In this document: piece after piece, positions 1 to 6,384 of the stretch
How the letters are laid out: each line of letters opens with the position of its first letter
Numbering within the stretch: the first letter of the stretch is position 1
Origin: Patescibacteria group bacterium
GTDB lineage: Bacteria > Patescibacteriota > Minisyncoccia > Phycocordibacterales > DATDWN01
Direction: 5' to 3'
Assembly (NCBI GenBank): GCA_030916785.1
Contig: JAUPVY010000017.1
Coordinates: forward strand, 1-9,968
DNA length: 9,968 nt
Program-made: the position numbers and the translations under genes
The notes under the pieces: model-generated
What the model was told of the DNA's origin: nothing
Seen by the model: only the letters and a program-made list of their open reading frames with translations
The model's database searches: none

Positions 1-74
1 GGTGTAACTGGTAAACATGCACGATTGAGGTTCGTGTGGCGCAAGCCGTGGAGGTTCAAGTCCTCTCCCGGGCA
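1..74 (+). tRNA. tRNA-Leu (anticodon GAG), 5' end cut off by the window edge
   Basis: This is the 3' part of a class II tRNA. The anticodon stem CACGA/TCGTG (22-26/34-38) closes the loop TTGAGGT, which gives anticodon GAG for Leu CTC codons. A long variable arm follows, with stem GGC/GCC and loop GCAA. The T arm is GGAGG-TTCAAGT-CCTCT (50-66). The 3' acceptor strand is CCCGGGC (67-73) with discriminator A74, as expected for leucine. The first acceptor strand lies outside the window. The DNA reads CCC after the discriminator, so CCA is probably added after transcription. Confidence 0.93.
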
Positions 75-77
75 CCC

Positions 78-109
78 AAACAAAAAACTGCGAAGGCAGT
101 TTTTTGTTT
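78..109 (+). terminator. Rho-independent terminator after tRNA-Leu
   Basis: A perfect 14-bp hairpin has arms at 78-91 and 96-109 and loop GAAG. The 5' arm is A-rich and the 3' arm carries the run of six T. It begins 3 nt after the tRNA and should end its transcript. The symmetric A and T runs could make it work in both directions. Its last bases overlap the -35 box of the next gene. Confidence 0.9.
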
Positions 110-136
110 GACTATTATGAGACACAGTGGTATGGT
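108..136 (+). promoter_or_regulatory. Sigma70-type promoter of the PA14/Ig-like gene
   Basis: A -35 box TTGACT (108-113) is followed by a 17-bp spacer and a -10 box TATGGT (131-136). TG at 128-129 forms an extended -10. The predicted start near 143 leaves a leader of about 50 nt before the ATG at 192. That leader holds a small inverted repeat, AGTTCG/CGAACT (155-160/170-175). A 9-bp direct repeat AGACACAGT occurs at 120-128 and 149-157. The promoter starts right at the end of the tRNA-Leu terminator. Confidence 0.6.
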
Positions 137-181
137 TCGGATAGAAACAGACACAGTTCGTGTTCTGTGCGAACTTTGAAA

Positions 182-188
182 GAGGTGA
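182..188 (+). promoter_or_regulatory. Strong Shine-Dalgarno site, unusual for this window
   Basis: GAGGTGA matches seven consecutive bases of the usual anti-Shine-Dalgarno complement, and its GAGG core is 6 nt before ATG 192. It decides the start of the PA14/Ig-like gene. No other gene in the window has a comparable site. Confidence 0.75.
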
Positions 189-191
189 GAG

Positions 192-1379
192 ATGAGGTTT
201 GCTGGGTTGATGTTGGCAATTTCGTTGTTTGGGTGTGAAGTTTACGCCCAAGGGGTCACTAGGGAAGTCTGGGTTGGTAAGACCCTGGCTAATCCCGGGG
301 ACCTTATTACTAACCCGAACATTCTAGGTATTCCTACGACAATTGAAACGCTGACTACCGGCAAGTTCTCTTCTGTGAACGTGCAAGGGCCATTCGTGGC
401 TCGATACACGGCACAGCTCAACATTCCTGTTACGGGGGATTATCCATTCTCTTTCACAGCGAGCGGGGAGTCAGCGGTGTGGATCAACACCACGACCAAC
501 TTCTCGAACCTGACAGCAGGGATGGGTTTTCTCGGTAGTGTGACGCTGTCTACGCCGGTGACCATCACCCAGTGGACGAAGTATGCTGGACAGAAGTCGG
601 CCAAGATTCGACTCGTCAAGGGTGGTGGTTACTATCTTCAAGCAATTCAGGTGGAGAAGGATGCCGACAAGGTAAACCACTTAGCAGTGGGGTGGCAACT
701 TGCGACGGGTCTCTTCGAGAGGCCAATCCCGAGCAGTCGTCTCACGGCTGTGGTGCCAGACTACACAGTCCCCACGATGGCAATAACATCTGTTGCGTCG
801 GGACAAGTGGTGTCCAACAGAACAACCGTTGCGATTAGTGTTGCGGATGTCACAAAAGTGGCTGCTGTACAGTTTCAAGTGGACGGTGTCAACCAAGGGC
901 CGGAGATTGTGGCGGCGCCATATTTCTTCGACCTGGACACTACGAAGCTTGTGAATGGAAGTCATGTGGTGACTTTCATCGCTCGTGGTACTAATGGTAG
1001 TCTAACTACCGGGTCTGTGACGGTTTTTGTTGCAAACGCGGTTTCGAACTATGAACCACCACCAGGCGGTATGCCGGTGAACCCAAAGGCGATTGATTTC
1101 ATACCTTCGCCTGAGCATAACGTCCTGATCAACGGTGTGCCATCAGTAACTTTCTACCAGATGGGCTTTTACGCTCTCGGAGCGTCAAGTCCTGTGATAG
1201 CCTGGAGTTTTGGCAAGCCGAACATCCAGACTGACGGGAGGATTCGTTACGACTTCTCCAACCAGCCATATCTGTACATGATGCCCCTCGGCGTCTATGA
1301 GATCAGGGTGACTGCTGTTAGTTTTGATGGCAAGAAGGGGTTAAGTGACCCCACCGTACCTCTACAGATTGTTCGTTAG
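192..1379 (+). CDS. Secreted PA14-like / bacterial Ig-like domain surface protein
   Basis: This 395-residue exported protein is probably a cell-surface binding or adhesion factor. Residues 1-20 form a signal peptide. The LFGC at 12-15 resembles a lipobox, while VYA-Q at 17-20 suits ordinary cleavage, so lipid anchoring is uncertain. Residues of about 22-185 resemble a PA14-type beta domain: REVWVG, VTGDYPFSFTASGESAVWI, QWTKYAGQKSAKIRLVKGG, YYLQAIQ and AVGWQLATGLFERPIP fit the PA14 pattern found in large secreted proteins. Residues of about 191-282 look like a bacterial Ig-like domain, and about 296-395 like a fibronectin III-type beta domain. No catalytic motif is visible, so the ligand is unknown. 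The start is fixed by a strong Shine-Dalgarno site. The gene stands alone between two terminators. Its base composition (roughly half G+C by eye) differs from the AT-rich neighbours, suggesting horizontal acquisition. Confidence 0.82.
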   Translation: MRFAGLMLAISLFGCEVYAQGVTREVWVGKTLANPGDLITNPNILGIPTTIETLTTGKFSSVNVQGPFVARYTAQLNIPVTGDYPFSFTASGESAVWINTTTNFSNLTAGMGFLGSVTLSTPVTITQWTKYAGQKSAKIRLVKGGGYYLQAIQVEKDADKVNHLAVGWQLATGLFERPIPSSRLTAVVPDYTVPTMAITSVASGQVVSNRTTVAISVADVTKVAAVQFQVDGVNQGPEIVAAPYFFDLDTTKLVNGSHVVTFIARGTNGSLTTGSVTVFVANAVSNYEPPPGGMPVNPKAIDFIPSPEHNVLINGVPSVTFYQMGFYALGASSPVIAWSFGKPNIQTDGRIRYDFSNQPYLYMMPLGVYEIRVTAVSFDGKKGLSDPTVPLQIVR

Positions 1380-1396
1380 TAGTGCGCACAAGGTTG

Positions 1397-1428
1397 CCGG
1401 GGGGATTCGTCCCCCTGGTGATTTTTTT
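1397..1428 (+). terminator. Rho-independent terminator after the PA14/Ig-like gene
   Basis: A GC-rich hairpin has 5' arm CCGGGGGG (1397-1404), loop ATTCGT and 3' arm CCCCCTGG (1411-1418): eight pairs, one of them G-T. The T run at 1422-1428 completes it. It lies 18 nt after the stop codon. The T run also falls in the -35 region of the next promoter. Confidence 0.88.
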
Positions 1429-1444
1429 AATAAAAAATCTGATC

Positions 1445-1453
1445 TGATATAAT
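1445..1453 (+). promoter_or_regulatory. Extended -10 promoter giving a leaderless adenosyltransferase mRNA
   Basis: TGATATAAT is a perfect TATAAT (1448-1453) with an extended TG motif. The ATG begins at 1460, 7 nt after the box, where transcription should begin. No good -35 and no Shine-Dalgarno site are seen, so translation probably starts on a leaderless mRNA. Confidence 0.72.
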
Positions 1454-1459
1454 CAGTAA

Positions 1460-2011
1460 ATGCTTTATACAAAGAGGGGGGATGATGGAACAACTAAAAC
1501 ATTTGGTTGTGACCAGAGAATTTCAAAAAGCTCAGCCATTGCTGAAGCGCTAGGGGCAATGGACGAAATAAACTCTTTTCTTGGTATGTGCAAAATAAAA
1601 TCTGCAGAAAAAAATTTTGTTTTTAATGGTGAAAATATTAGTGACACGGTCCACGGGATTCAGGAAACACTTTTCATAATCCAGGCAGAACTTGCGGGAG
1701 CTGATAAAAAGGTAGGAGAAGAAAAAGTTTTAGAGCTTGAGAAACTAATAAATGAGATAGAGATAGCAATGCCACCCATCAAAACATTTTTTATTTCTGG
1801 GGGCACAGAATTAGGGGCAACCTTTGATGTTGCACGAACAATGGCACGTAGAGCAGAGAGGAGGGTGGTGGGGGTTTCGGAAGAGGGGCAGAGACCTATT
1901 GGGGATAACACAAAAAAATACTTAAATCGCTTGTCCAGTATTCTCTATGCTCTTGCTAGACTTTCTAACCACTTGTCTGGTATTGTAGAGACACCTCCAA
2001 GTTATAAGTAG
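1460..2011 (+). CDS. Cob(I)alamin adenosyltransferase, PduO/MMAB type
   Basis: This 183-residue cytoplasmic enzyme should transfer the adenosyl group of ATP to cob(I)alamin to make coenzyme B12. The N-terminal ATP-binding segment is YTKRGDDGTT (3-12). ALGAMDEINSFLG (30-42), IQETLFIIQAELA (67-79), ISGG (112-115) and the helix VARTMARRAERRVV (124-137) follow the PduO pattern. The C-terminal YLNRLSSILYALAR (154-167) corresponds to the family's NRLSD motif, but Ser160 takes the place of the usual Asp. Length is normal. In a reduced genome the likely client is a B12-dependent class II ribonucleotide reductase, but none is in the window. The gene is monocistronic, between a terminator and tRNA-His, and its start lies at the predicted transcription start. 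Family assignment is firm; activity with Ser160 is less sure. Confidence 0.92.
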   Translation: MLYTKRGDDGTTKTFGCDQRISKSSAIAEALGAMDEINSFLGMCKIKSAEKNFVFNGENISDTVHGIQETLFIIQAELAGADKKVGEEKVLELEKLINEIEIAMPPIKTFFISGGTELGATFDVARTMARRAERRVVGVSEEGQRPIGDNTKKYLNRLSSILYALARLSNHLSGIVETPPSYK

Positions 2012-2029
2012 GTTTTTGTTGGGGTAGAT

Positions 2030-2101
2030 GGTGGCTATGGTGTAGCGGTAACACAGAAGCTTGTGGAGCTTTTATCTCCGGTTCGACCCCGGATAGCCAC
2101 C
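2030..2101 (+). tRNA. tRNA-His (anticodon GTG)
   Basis: A full cloverleaf is present. Acceptor strands GTGGCTA (2031-2037) and TAGCCAC (2094-2100) pair perfectly. The D arm is GTGT/ACAC. The anticodon stem GAAGC/GCTTT holds loop TTGTGGA with anticodon GTG. The T arm is TCCGG-TTCGACC-CCGGA. The histidine identity pair is visible: G at -1 (2030) opposite discriminator C (2101). CCA is not encoded. Confidence 0.96.
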
Positions 2102-2107
2102 CAAAAA

Positions 2108-2133
2108 ACAGGGCCCGCGAAAGCGGGTTTTGT
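2108..2133 (+). terminator. Rho-independent terminator after tRNA-His
   Basis: The hairpin CCCGC-GAAA-GCGGG (2114-2127) is extended by three G-T pairs and by ACA/TGT to 2108-2133. It follows an A run and ends in TTTTGTCTT. The tetraloop and A/T flanks are typical, though the T run is imperfect. Confidence 0.75.
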
Positions 2134-2152
2134 CTTATCTATTTATCCACAC

Positions 2153-2181
2153 TTGACTTATACCCCCGGGGGGTATAAGAT
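2153..2181 (+). promoter_or_regulatory. Promoter of the copper operon
   Basis: The -35 box TTGACT (2153-2158) and the -10 box TAAGAT (2176-2181) are separated by 17 bp. The csoR ATG at 2190 lies 8 nt after the -10 box, at the expected transcription start, so the mRNA is probably leaderless. The spacer is almost wholly filled by the CsoR-type palindrome, which makes repression by occlusion likely. Confidence 0.7.
2157..2179 (+). promoter_or_regulatory. CsoR-type operator, perfect 11-bp inverted repeat
   Basis: CTTATACCCCC and GGGGGTATAAG are exact reverse complements around a single central G. A C-tract/G-tract palindrome with TATA flanks is the known style of CsoR-family operators. It overlaps both promoter boxes and sits just before a csoR gene, which argues for autoregulation. 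That CsoR binds here is an inference. Confidence 0.85.
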
Positions 2182-2189
2182 GTTAGTAC

Positions 2190-2462
2190 ATGAAACACAC
2201 CAACGAATCAAAAGCAAAATTAGTTCGTCGTTTAAAAATAATAGAGGGTCAAGTAAGGGGACTACAAGAAATGATAGAGAATAATATTTACTGTATAGAT
2301 GTTATAACCCAAACATCTGCGGTCAAAAAAGCACTGTCTTCCGTGGAGGATGCTCTCATGGAAGACCATTTGAGCACTTGTCTTGTTAGTCAAATAAAAA
2401 ACGGTAAGGAAAAACAAGCCACAGGGGAAATTCTCAAAGTTTACCAGCTAAAAAGGAAATAA
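2190..2462 (+). CDS. csoR: CsoR family copper-sensing transcriptional repressor
   Basis: This is a 90-residue all-helical DNA-binding repressor of the CsoR/RcnR (DUF156) family. Members bind operator DNA as tetramers and let go on binding Cu(I). The N-terminal helix has VRRLKIIEGQVRGLQEMIE (12-30), the family core. The Cu(I) site is complete: Cys35, His60 and Cys64 match Cys36-His61-Cys65 of the M. tuberculosis protein at a constant offset of one. The second-shell residues Tyr34 and Glu80 also match. This pattern favours copper over nickel, cobalt or persulfide sensing. It is the first gene of the copper operon, directly after its operator. The start is set by the promoter: ATG 2190 is near position +1, and no Shine-Dalgarno site is present. 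Confidence 0.93.
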   Translation: MKHTNESKAKLVRRLKIIEGQVRGLQEMIENNIYCIDVITQTSAVKKALSSVEDALMEDHLSTCLVSQIKNGKEKQATGEILKVYQLKRK

Positions 2463-2504
2463 TTTTATAAACCAAATTATTAGAATTAATATCAAGCTTT
2501 AATT

Positions 2505-3062
2505 ATGAAAATATCAATTTATTTAGCCATTTCGTTAATGATAGTCACCGGGGTTTTGGGTGTGGTGGGCGGGTACGCACTCACTTCCGAGTACTCTTTA
2601 TCCATGTATGACAAAAATAGTATGGATTTAGGTCAAAGCGACAAGTGGCTGGATTTGAGATATATAAACGCAATGATTGCACACCATCGTGGAGCCATTT
2701 TGGTTGCAGAGCAGGCAGAAAAAAGTCAGAGGCCAGAGATACAGTCACTTGCCAAGGAAATTATAAAGAATGAACCAGTCCTTATTGAAGAGCTATATGG
2801 GTGGAAAAAAAGTTGGTATGGAGATTCAAAAAAAGTTAAAGATCCGGTAGTGGCAAATCTAGGGAACTACGACGATACATTTGACTTGAGATTTTTAAAT
2901 ACTGTAATTGCTCACCACCTTAACGGGGTAACTATGACAAAAGATGTCAGAACGAAGTCGAATCGATCTGAGATATTGAACAACGCAGATGCTGTAGAGA
3001 AATTCCTTACTGAGAGTGGGGAAATGCTAAAAGAGTGGAGAAAAAATTGGTATAACATATAA
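2505..3062 (+). CDS. Membrane-anchored DUF305 copper-associated protein
   Basis: This 185-residue protein has an N-terminal hydrophobic segment (4-25), probably an uncleaved anchor, with the rest outside the membrane. The body is a DUF305 ferritin-like helical fold made of two similar halves. DLRYINAMIAHH (50-61) is echoed by DLRFLNTVIAHH (127-138), and WKKSWY (100-105) by WRKNWY (178-183). DUF305 proteins are often found beside copper resistance genes and some bind copper (for example cyanobacterial CopM), so the paired His and the Met residues may bind Cu. Its place between csoR and the copper ATPase supports that role. It lies 42 nt after csoR and 5 nt before the ATPase, probably in one operon. 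Exact function is unproven. Confidence 0.85.
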   Translation: MKISIYLAISLMIVTGVLGVVGGYALTSEYSLSMYDKNSMDLGQSDKWLDLRYINAMIAHHRGAILVAEQAEKSQRPEIQSLAKEIIKNEPVLIEELYGWKKSWYGDSKKVKDPVVANLGNYDDTFDLRFLNTVIAHHLNGVTMTKDVRTKSNRSEILNNADAVEKFLTESGEMLKEWRKNWYNI

Positions 3063-3067
3063 ACCTC

Positions 3068-5332
3068 ATGATAACTAAAACATTTGATGTGAAAGGCATG
3101 CATTGTGCAAGTTGTTCCGCGATAATCAGCAAAGAGCTATCGAAACTTCCAGGTGTTAGAAAAGTGGATGTAAACTTTGCTACCGAGAAAGCATATGTGG
3201 AATTGGACAAGGAAGAAATCTCAACTGAACAACTAAATAACCCAATTGAAAAACTTGGTTATTCCGTATCTTCTTTTGAAGATGTAAACACTAATCACAT
3301 GAATCATGGGGGGCACATGGCGGTTTCCTCAGATACAGATAAGCAAAAAAATTTGCAGGACCAAAAAGAAAAAGTTCAATTCGTCATGCCCATCACAGTT
3401 CTTTTGTTTATTCTTATGATCTGGGATATTGGTTCCAGCACAACCTCTTTTATACCAAATCTTCCTTTGCCAATGGAGCTTTTTAACCTTATATCCATGA
3501 TCCTTGCAACGGTCGTAATATTTTGGGTTGGCAGACCTTTTGTTGATGGTGTAACTAGGTTTATTCGTTATAGAGTTGCCAATATGGATACACTGATTGG
3601 TATAGGAACACTTACCGCCTACTTATATAGCTCTATTATTACTTTGCTACCTCAGGTGAGACTATTTATTCAAGTTCCTGAGTATACATATTTCGATGTG
3701 GTTATAGTTGTGATTGGTTTTGTAACGCTCGGTAAATATCTTGAAGCGAAGTCAAAACAAAAAACAGGTGAAGCTATTGAAAAGCTCATTGGCTTACAGG
3801 CCAAAACAGCGACTGTTATTCGTGATGGTGTTGAAACAGAAATAGAAATTTCTCAAGTAGTGCTTGGAGATATTATTTTAGTAAAACCTGGAGGAAAAAT
3901 TCCTGTCGATGGGAAAATAGTTGAGGGTAAGACTTCTGTTGATGAATCAATGATTACCGGTGAATCAATTCCTGTTGATAAAAACGTTGGGGACTTGATT
4001 ATTGGCTCAACAATAAATAAACAAGGAAGCATTAAGATTGAAGCGACAAAAATCGGGTCGGAAACAATGCTTGCACAAATTATTAAAATGGTAGAAAACG
4101 CGCAAGGTTCAAAAGCACCCATTCAAGCGATGGCAGACAAAATTTCAAGTATCTTTGTGCCAATAGTGCTAGGAATTGCAGTTCTTTCTTTTGCTTTGTG
4201 GCTTATTATCGGTATTTCAACTGTTGGTCAATCCTTGGCTATTTCTTACGGGATATTATCATTTGTTGGGGTTCTTGTAATTGCTTGTCCGTGTGCACTC
4301 GGCCTAGCCACTCCGACGGCTATCATAGTGGGCGTAGGTAAGGGTGCAGAAAACGGTATTTTGATAAAAAATGCAGAGAGTTTGGAACTGTTAAACAAGG
4401 TTAATATTGTTGTTCTGGACAAAACAGGAACAATTACAAAGGGTCAGCCAGAAGTAACGGATATAGTTGTAATCGATAAAGCATATAATGAAAAAGAAAT
4501 ATTAAAATATGCTGGAAGTGTCGAAAAATTGTCAGAGCATCCACTTGCCCAAGCAATTGCTCAAAACGCATCATTAAATAATAGCCTGCTTAGTGTTAAA
4601 GATTTTGTGTCGCTTGAGGGTGTTGGTGTTAGGGCTACAGTTTCAGACAGGAGTGTGTATATTCATAAACCCGGTCAAGATGATCTTGAAAAAGATATAA
4701 AAATATTACAACAGCAGGGGAAAACTGTTGTGGTTGTCGAGATAGATAGTAAAAAGGTCGGCCTCATTGCATTAAGTGACGTGGTAAAATCTGAGTCAAA
4801 GAAAGCTATTTCAAAACTACAGAAAATGGGAATAAAAGTAATCATGCTTACAGGAGATAATCATCTTGCCGCAGAACACATTGCGGGACAGGTGGGAATC
4901 AGTGACGTTATATCAGAAGTTCTGCCAGAAGAAAAAGCTGGAAAAATAAAAGATTTGCAGACTAAAGGAGGGGTTGTTGCTATGGCTGGTGATGGTATAA
5001 ATGACGCTCCAGCACTTGTACAGGCTGATGTTGGTATTGCAATGGCGACCGGAACAGATGTGGCCATTGAATCTGCGGGAATAACACTTATCCATGGGGA
5101 TATGAATAAAATCTCGCAAGCTATAGAGTTGTCAAAAGCAACAATGAGAACCGTTAAGCAGAATCTTTTCTGGGCGTTTATATATAATGTTATCGGAATT
5201 CCATTGGCTGGAGGGCTATTTTATCCGATATGGGGCATAATGCTCAATCCAGTTTTCGCTGGGTTTGCCATGGCCATGTCTTCTGTGTCGGTGGTCGGTA
5301 ATTCACTAAGACTTAAAACTAAAAAATTATAA
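3068..5332 (+). CDS. copA: P1B-type Cu(I)-transporting ATPase
   Basis: This 754-residue membrane pump should use ATP to move Cu(I) out of the cytoplasm. Domains in order: an HMA metal-binding domain (1-70) with GMHCASC (Cys13, Cys16); a His/Met-rich linker HMNHGGHM (77-84); membrane helices from about 103; the actuator domain with TGES (297-300); transmembrane CPC (407-409); phosphorylation site DKTGT (Asp451); nucleotide-binding HP motif SEHP (489-492); TGDN (595-598); GDGINDAP (641-648); and two last helices. Tyr706-Asn707 and Met735-x-x-Ser738-Ser739 match the Cu(I) (P1B-1) signature. Length is normal and nothing is missing. It is third in the operon, 5 nt after DUF305 and 2 nt before the next gene, without a Shine-Dalgarno site. 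CsoR should control it. Silver is a possible second substrate. Confidence 0.96.
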   Translation: MITKTFDVKGMHCASCSAIISKELSKLPGVRKVDVNFATEKAYVELDKEEISTEQLNNPIEKLGYSVSSFEDVNTNHMNHGGHMAVSSDTDKQKNLQDQKEKVQFVMPITVLLFILMIWDIGSSTTSFIPNLPLPMELFNLISMILATVVIFWVGRPFVDGVTRFIRYRVANMDTLIGIGTLTAYLYSSIITLLPQVRLFIQVPEYTYFDVVIVVIGFVTLGKYLEAKSKQKTGEAIEKLIGLQAKTATVIRDGVETEIEISQVVLGDIILVKPGGKIPVDGKIVEGKTSVDESMITGESIPVDKNVGDLIIGSTINKQGSIKIEATKIGSETMLAQIIKMVENAQGSKAPIQAMADKISSIFVPIVLGIAVLSFALWLIIGISTVGQSLAISYGILSFVGVLVIACPCALGLATPTAIIVGVGKGAENGILIKNAESLELLNKVNIVVLDKTGTITKGQPEVTDIVVIDKAYNEKEILKYAGSVEKLSEHPLAQAIAQNASLNNSLLSVKDFVSLEGVGVRATVSDRSVYIHKPGQDDLEKDIKILQQQGKTVVVVEIDSKKVGLIALSDVVKSESKKAISKLQKMGIKVIMLTGDNHLAAEHIAGQVGISDVISEVLPEEKAGKIKDLQTKGGVVAMAGDGINDAPALVQADVGIAMATGTDVAIESAGITLIHGDMNKISQAIELSKATMRTVKQNLFWAFIYNVIGIPLAGGLFYPIWGIMLNPVFAGFAMAMSSVSVVGNSLRLKTKKL

Positions 5333-5334
5333 AC

Positions 5335-6369
5335 ATGAATAATACAAATCAAAAAACATATACATTTCACGTACACGGTATGCATTGTAGGGCGTGTAGT
5401 ATGGTCATAGAACAAGAACTTTCAGATTTATCTTATGTCGAACAGGTTTATGTTGATCAAAATAAAAACATGGTCACAGTAACAGGGGATTTTGAAGGTG
5501 TTCCACAAGAAGAATTAGCGAAAGACTTTTCTGTTTTATTGGCGTCAAAAGGATACACATTTTCTGTGGAGAAAAAGGAAGTTGTAAAAAACTGGTCTGA
5601 ATTTAATATTGCAGTTCCAATAGCTCTAGGGGTTGTCTTACTGTTTATAATTTTGCAAAAGATTGGGATTGTAAATTTGGTTGATGCTGAGAACATGAAT
5701 TACGGTACAGCTTTTGCCATTGGTATTATCGCCTCTCTGTCGTCTTGTGCTGCTGTTGTTGGAGGGCTTCTGCTTTCCATGTCTGCCACATTTGCAAAAG
5801 AGGGTAACAGAATAAAACCGCAATTATTATTTCATGGCGGACGTCTAGTTTCCTTTTTTATTTTAGGTGGGGTTATTGGAGCACTCGGTTCGGCATTTAC
5901 TTTGAGCACTACCGTGTCTTTTGCCTTGAGTGTGATAATAGGGGTTGTGATGTTTATCCTTGGGGTTAATCTTCTTGATGTTTTTCATTTCACAAAAAGA
6001 TTTCAACCTGCAATGCCAAAGTTCATTTCAAAACATGTATTCGGCGTTTCAAAATGGAATCATGCCGTTACTCCATTTTTGGTTGGTATAGTTACTTTCT
6101 TTTTACCGTGTGGTTTTACTCAATCAATGCAGATTTATACTCTTTCTACCGGCAGTTTTCTATCTGGTGGATTGACTATGCTTATATTTGCTTTAGGCAC
6201 ACTACCTGTTCTTTCTTTAATAAGTTTTAGTTCGTTCAGCATCAAGAATAATTCAAAGTCTGGAATATTCTTCAAAACAGCAGGTCTTATTGTTATAACG
6301 TTCGCCTTGTACAACCTAGTAAGTAGTTTGGTTGTTGTGGGCGTTTTGCCTCCTATATTTTCTATCTAA
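5335..6369 (+). CDS. HMA domain fused to a DsbD_2/TauE-like membrane domain
   Basis: This 344-residue protein has a cytosolic-type HMA domain (about 8-75) with GMHCRAC (Cys18, Cys21), followed by about six or seven membrane helices from residue 91. The membrane part resembles the DsbD_2 / 'sulfite exporter TauE/SafE' group related to DsbD and CcdA. It keeps two lone intramembrane cysteines, Cys138 in SLSSCAA and Cys259 in FLPCGF, at the places where that group carries its functional cysteines. The fusion suggests transfer of metal, or of electrons tied to metal, across the membrane; copper is implied by the neighbours. Sulfite transport is unlikely despite the database-style name. In related proteins a cupredoxin-like domain can follow at the C-terminus; here it is a separate gene 15 nt downstream. 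It starts 2 nt after the ATPase stop and is clearly in the same operon. Confidence 0.87.
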   Translation: MNNTNQKTYTFHVHGMHCRACSMVIEQELSDLSYVEQVYVDQNKNMVTVTGDFEGVPQEELAKDFSVLLASKGYTFSVEKKEVVKNWSEFNIAVPIALGVVLLFIILQKIGIVNLVDAENMNYGTAFAIGIIASLSSCAAVVGGLLLSMSATFAKEGNRIKPQLLFHGGRLVSFFILGGVIGALGSAFTLSTTVSFALSVIIGVVMFILGVNLLDVFHFTKRFQPAMPKFISKHVFGVSKWNHAVTPFLVGIVTFFLPCGFTQSMQIYTLSTGSFLSGGLTMLIFALGTLPVLSLISFSSFSIKNNSKSGIFFKTAGLIVITFALYNLVSSLVVVGVLPPIFSI

Positions 6370-6378
6370 TGATATAAT
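6370..6378 (+). promoter_or_regulatory. Extended -10 promoter of the cupredoxin-like gene
   Basis: TGATATAAT is the same extended -10 sequence as before the adenosyltransferase, and begins on the base after the upstream stop codon. ATG 6385 follows the TATAAT by 6 nt, so the mRNA is probably leaderless. No convincing -35 box is seen. The gene could thus be expressed apart from the CsoR-controlled operon. Confidence 0.68.
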
Positions 6379-6384
6379 AAATTT

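Noticed and set aside
681..965. 94-residue - strand ORF within the PA14/Ig-like gene
   Set aside because: It is antisense to a gene with clear domains, has a Cys/His/Arg-rich random composition and matches nothing.
1..1460. Integrative element using the tRNA-Leu gene
   Set aside because: No repeat of the tRNA-Leu 3' end was found downstream of the PA14/Ig-like gene and there is no recombinase; only the composition suggests transfer.
2063..2284. 73-residue + strand ORF
   Set aside because: It runs through tRNA-His, its terminator, the copper operator and the start of csoR in another frame; it has no coding character.
5335..6369. Sulfite/organosulfonate exporter (TauE/SafE) function
   Set aside because: The fused HMA domain, the intramembrane Cys residues and the copper gene neighbours point to metal or redox transfer instead.
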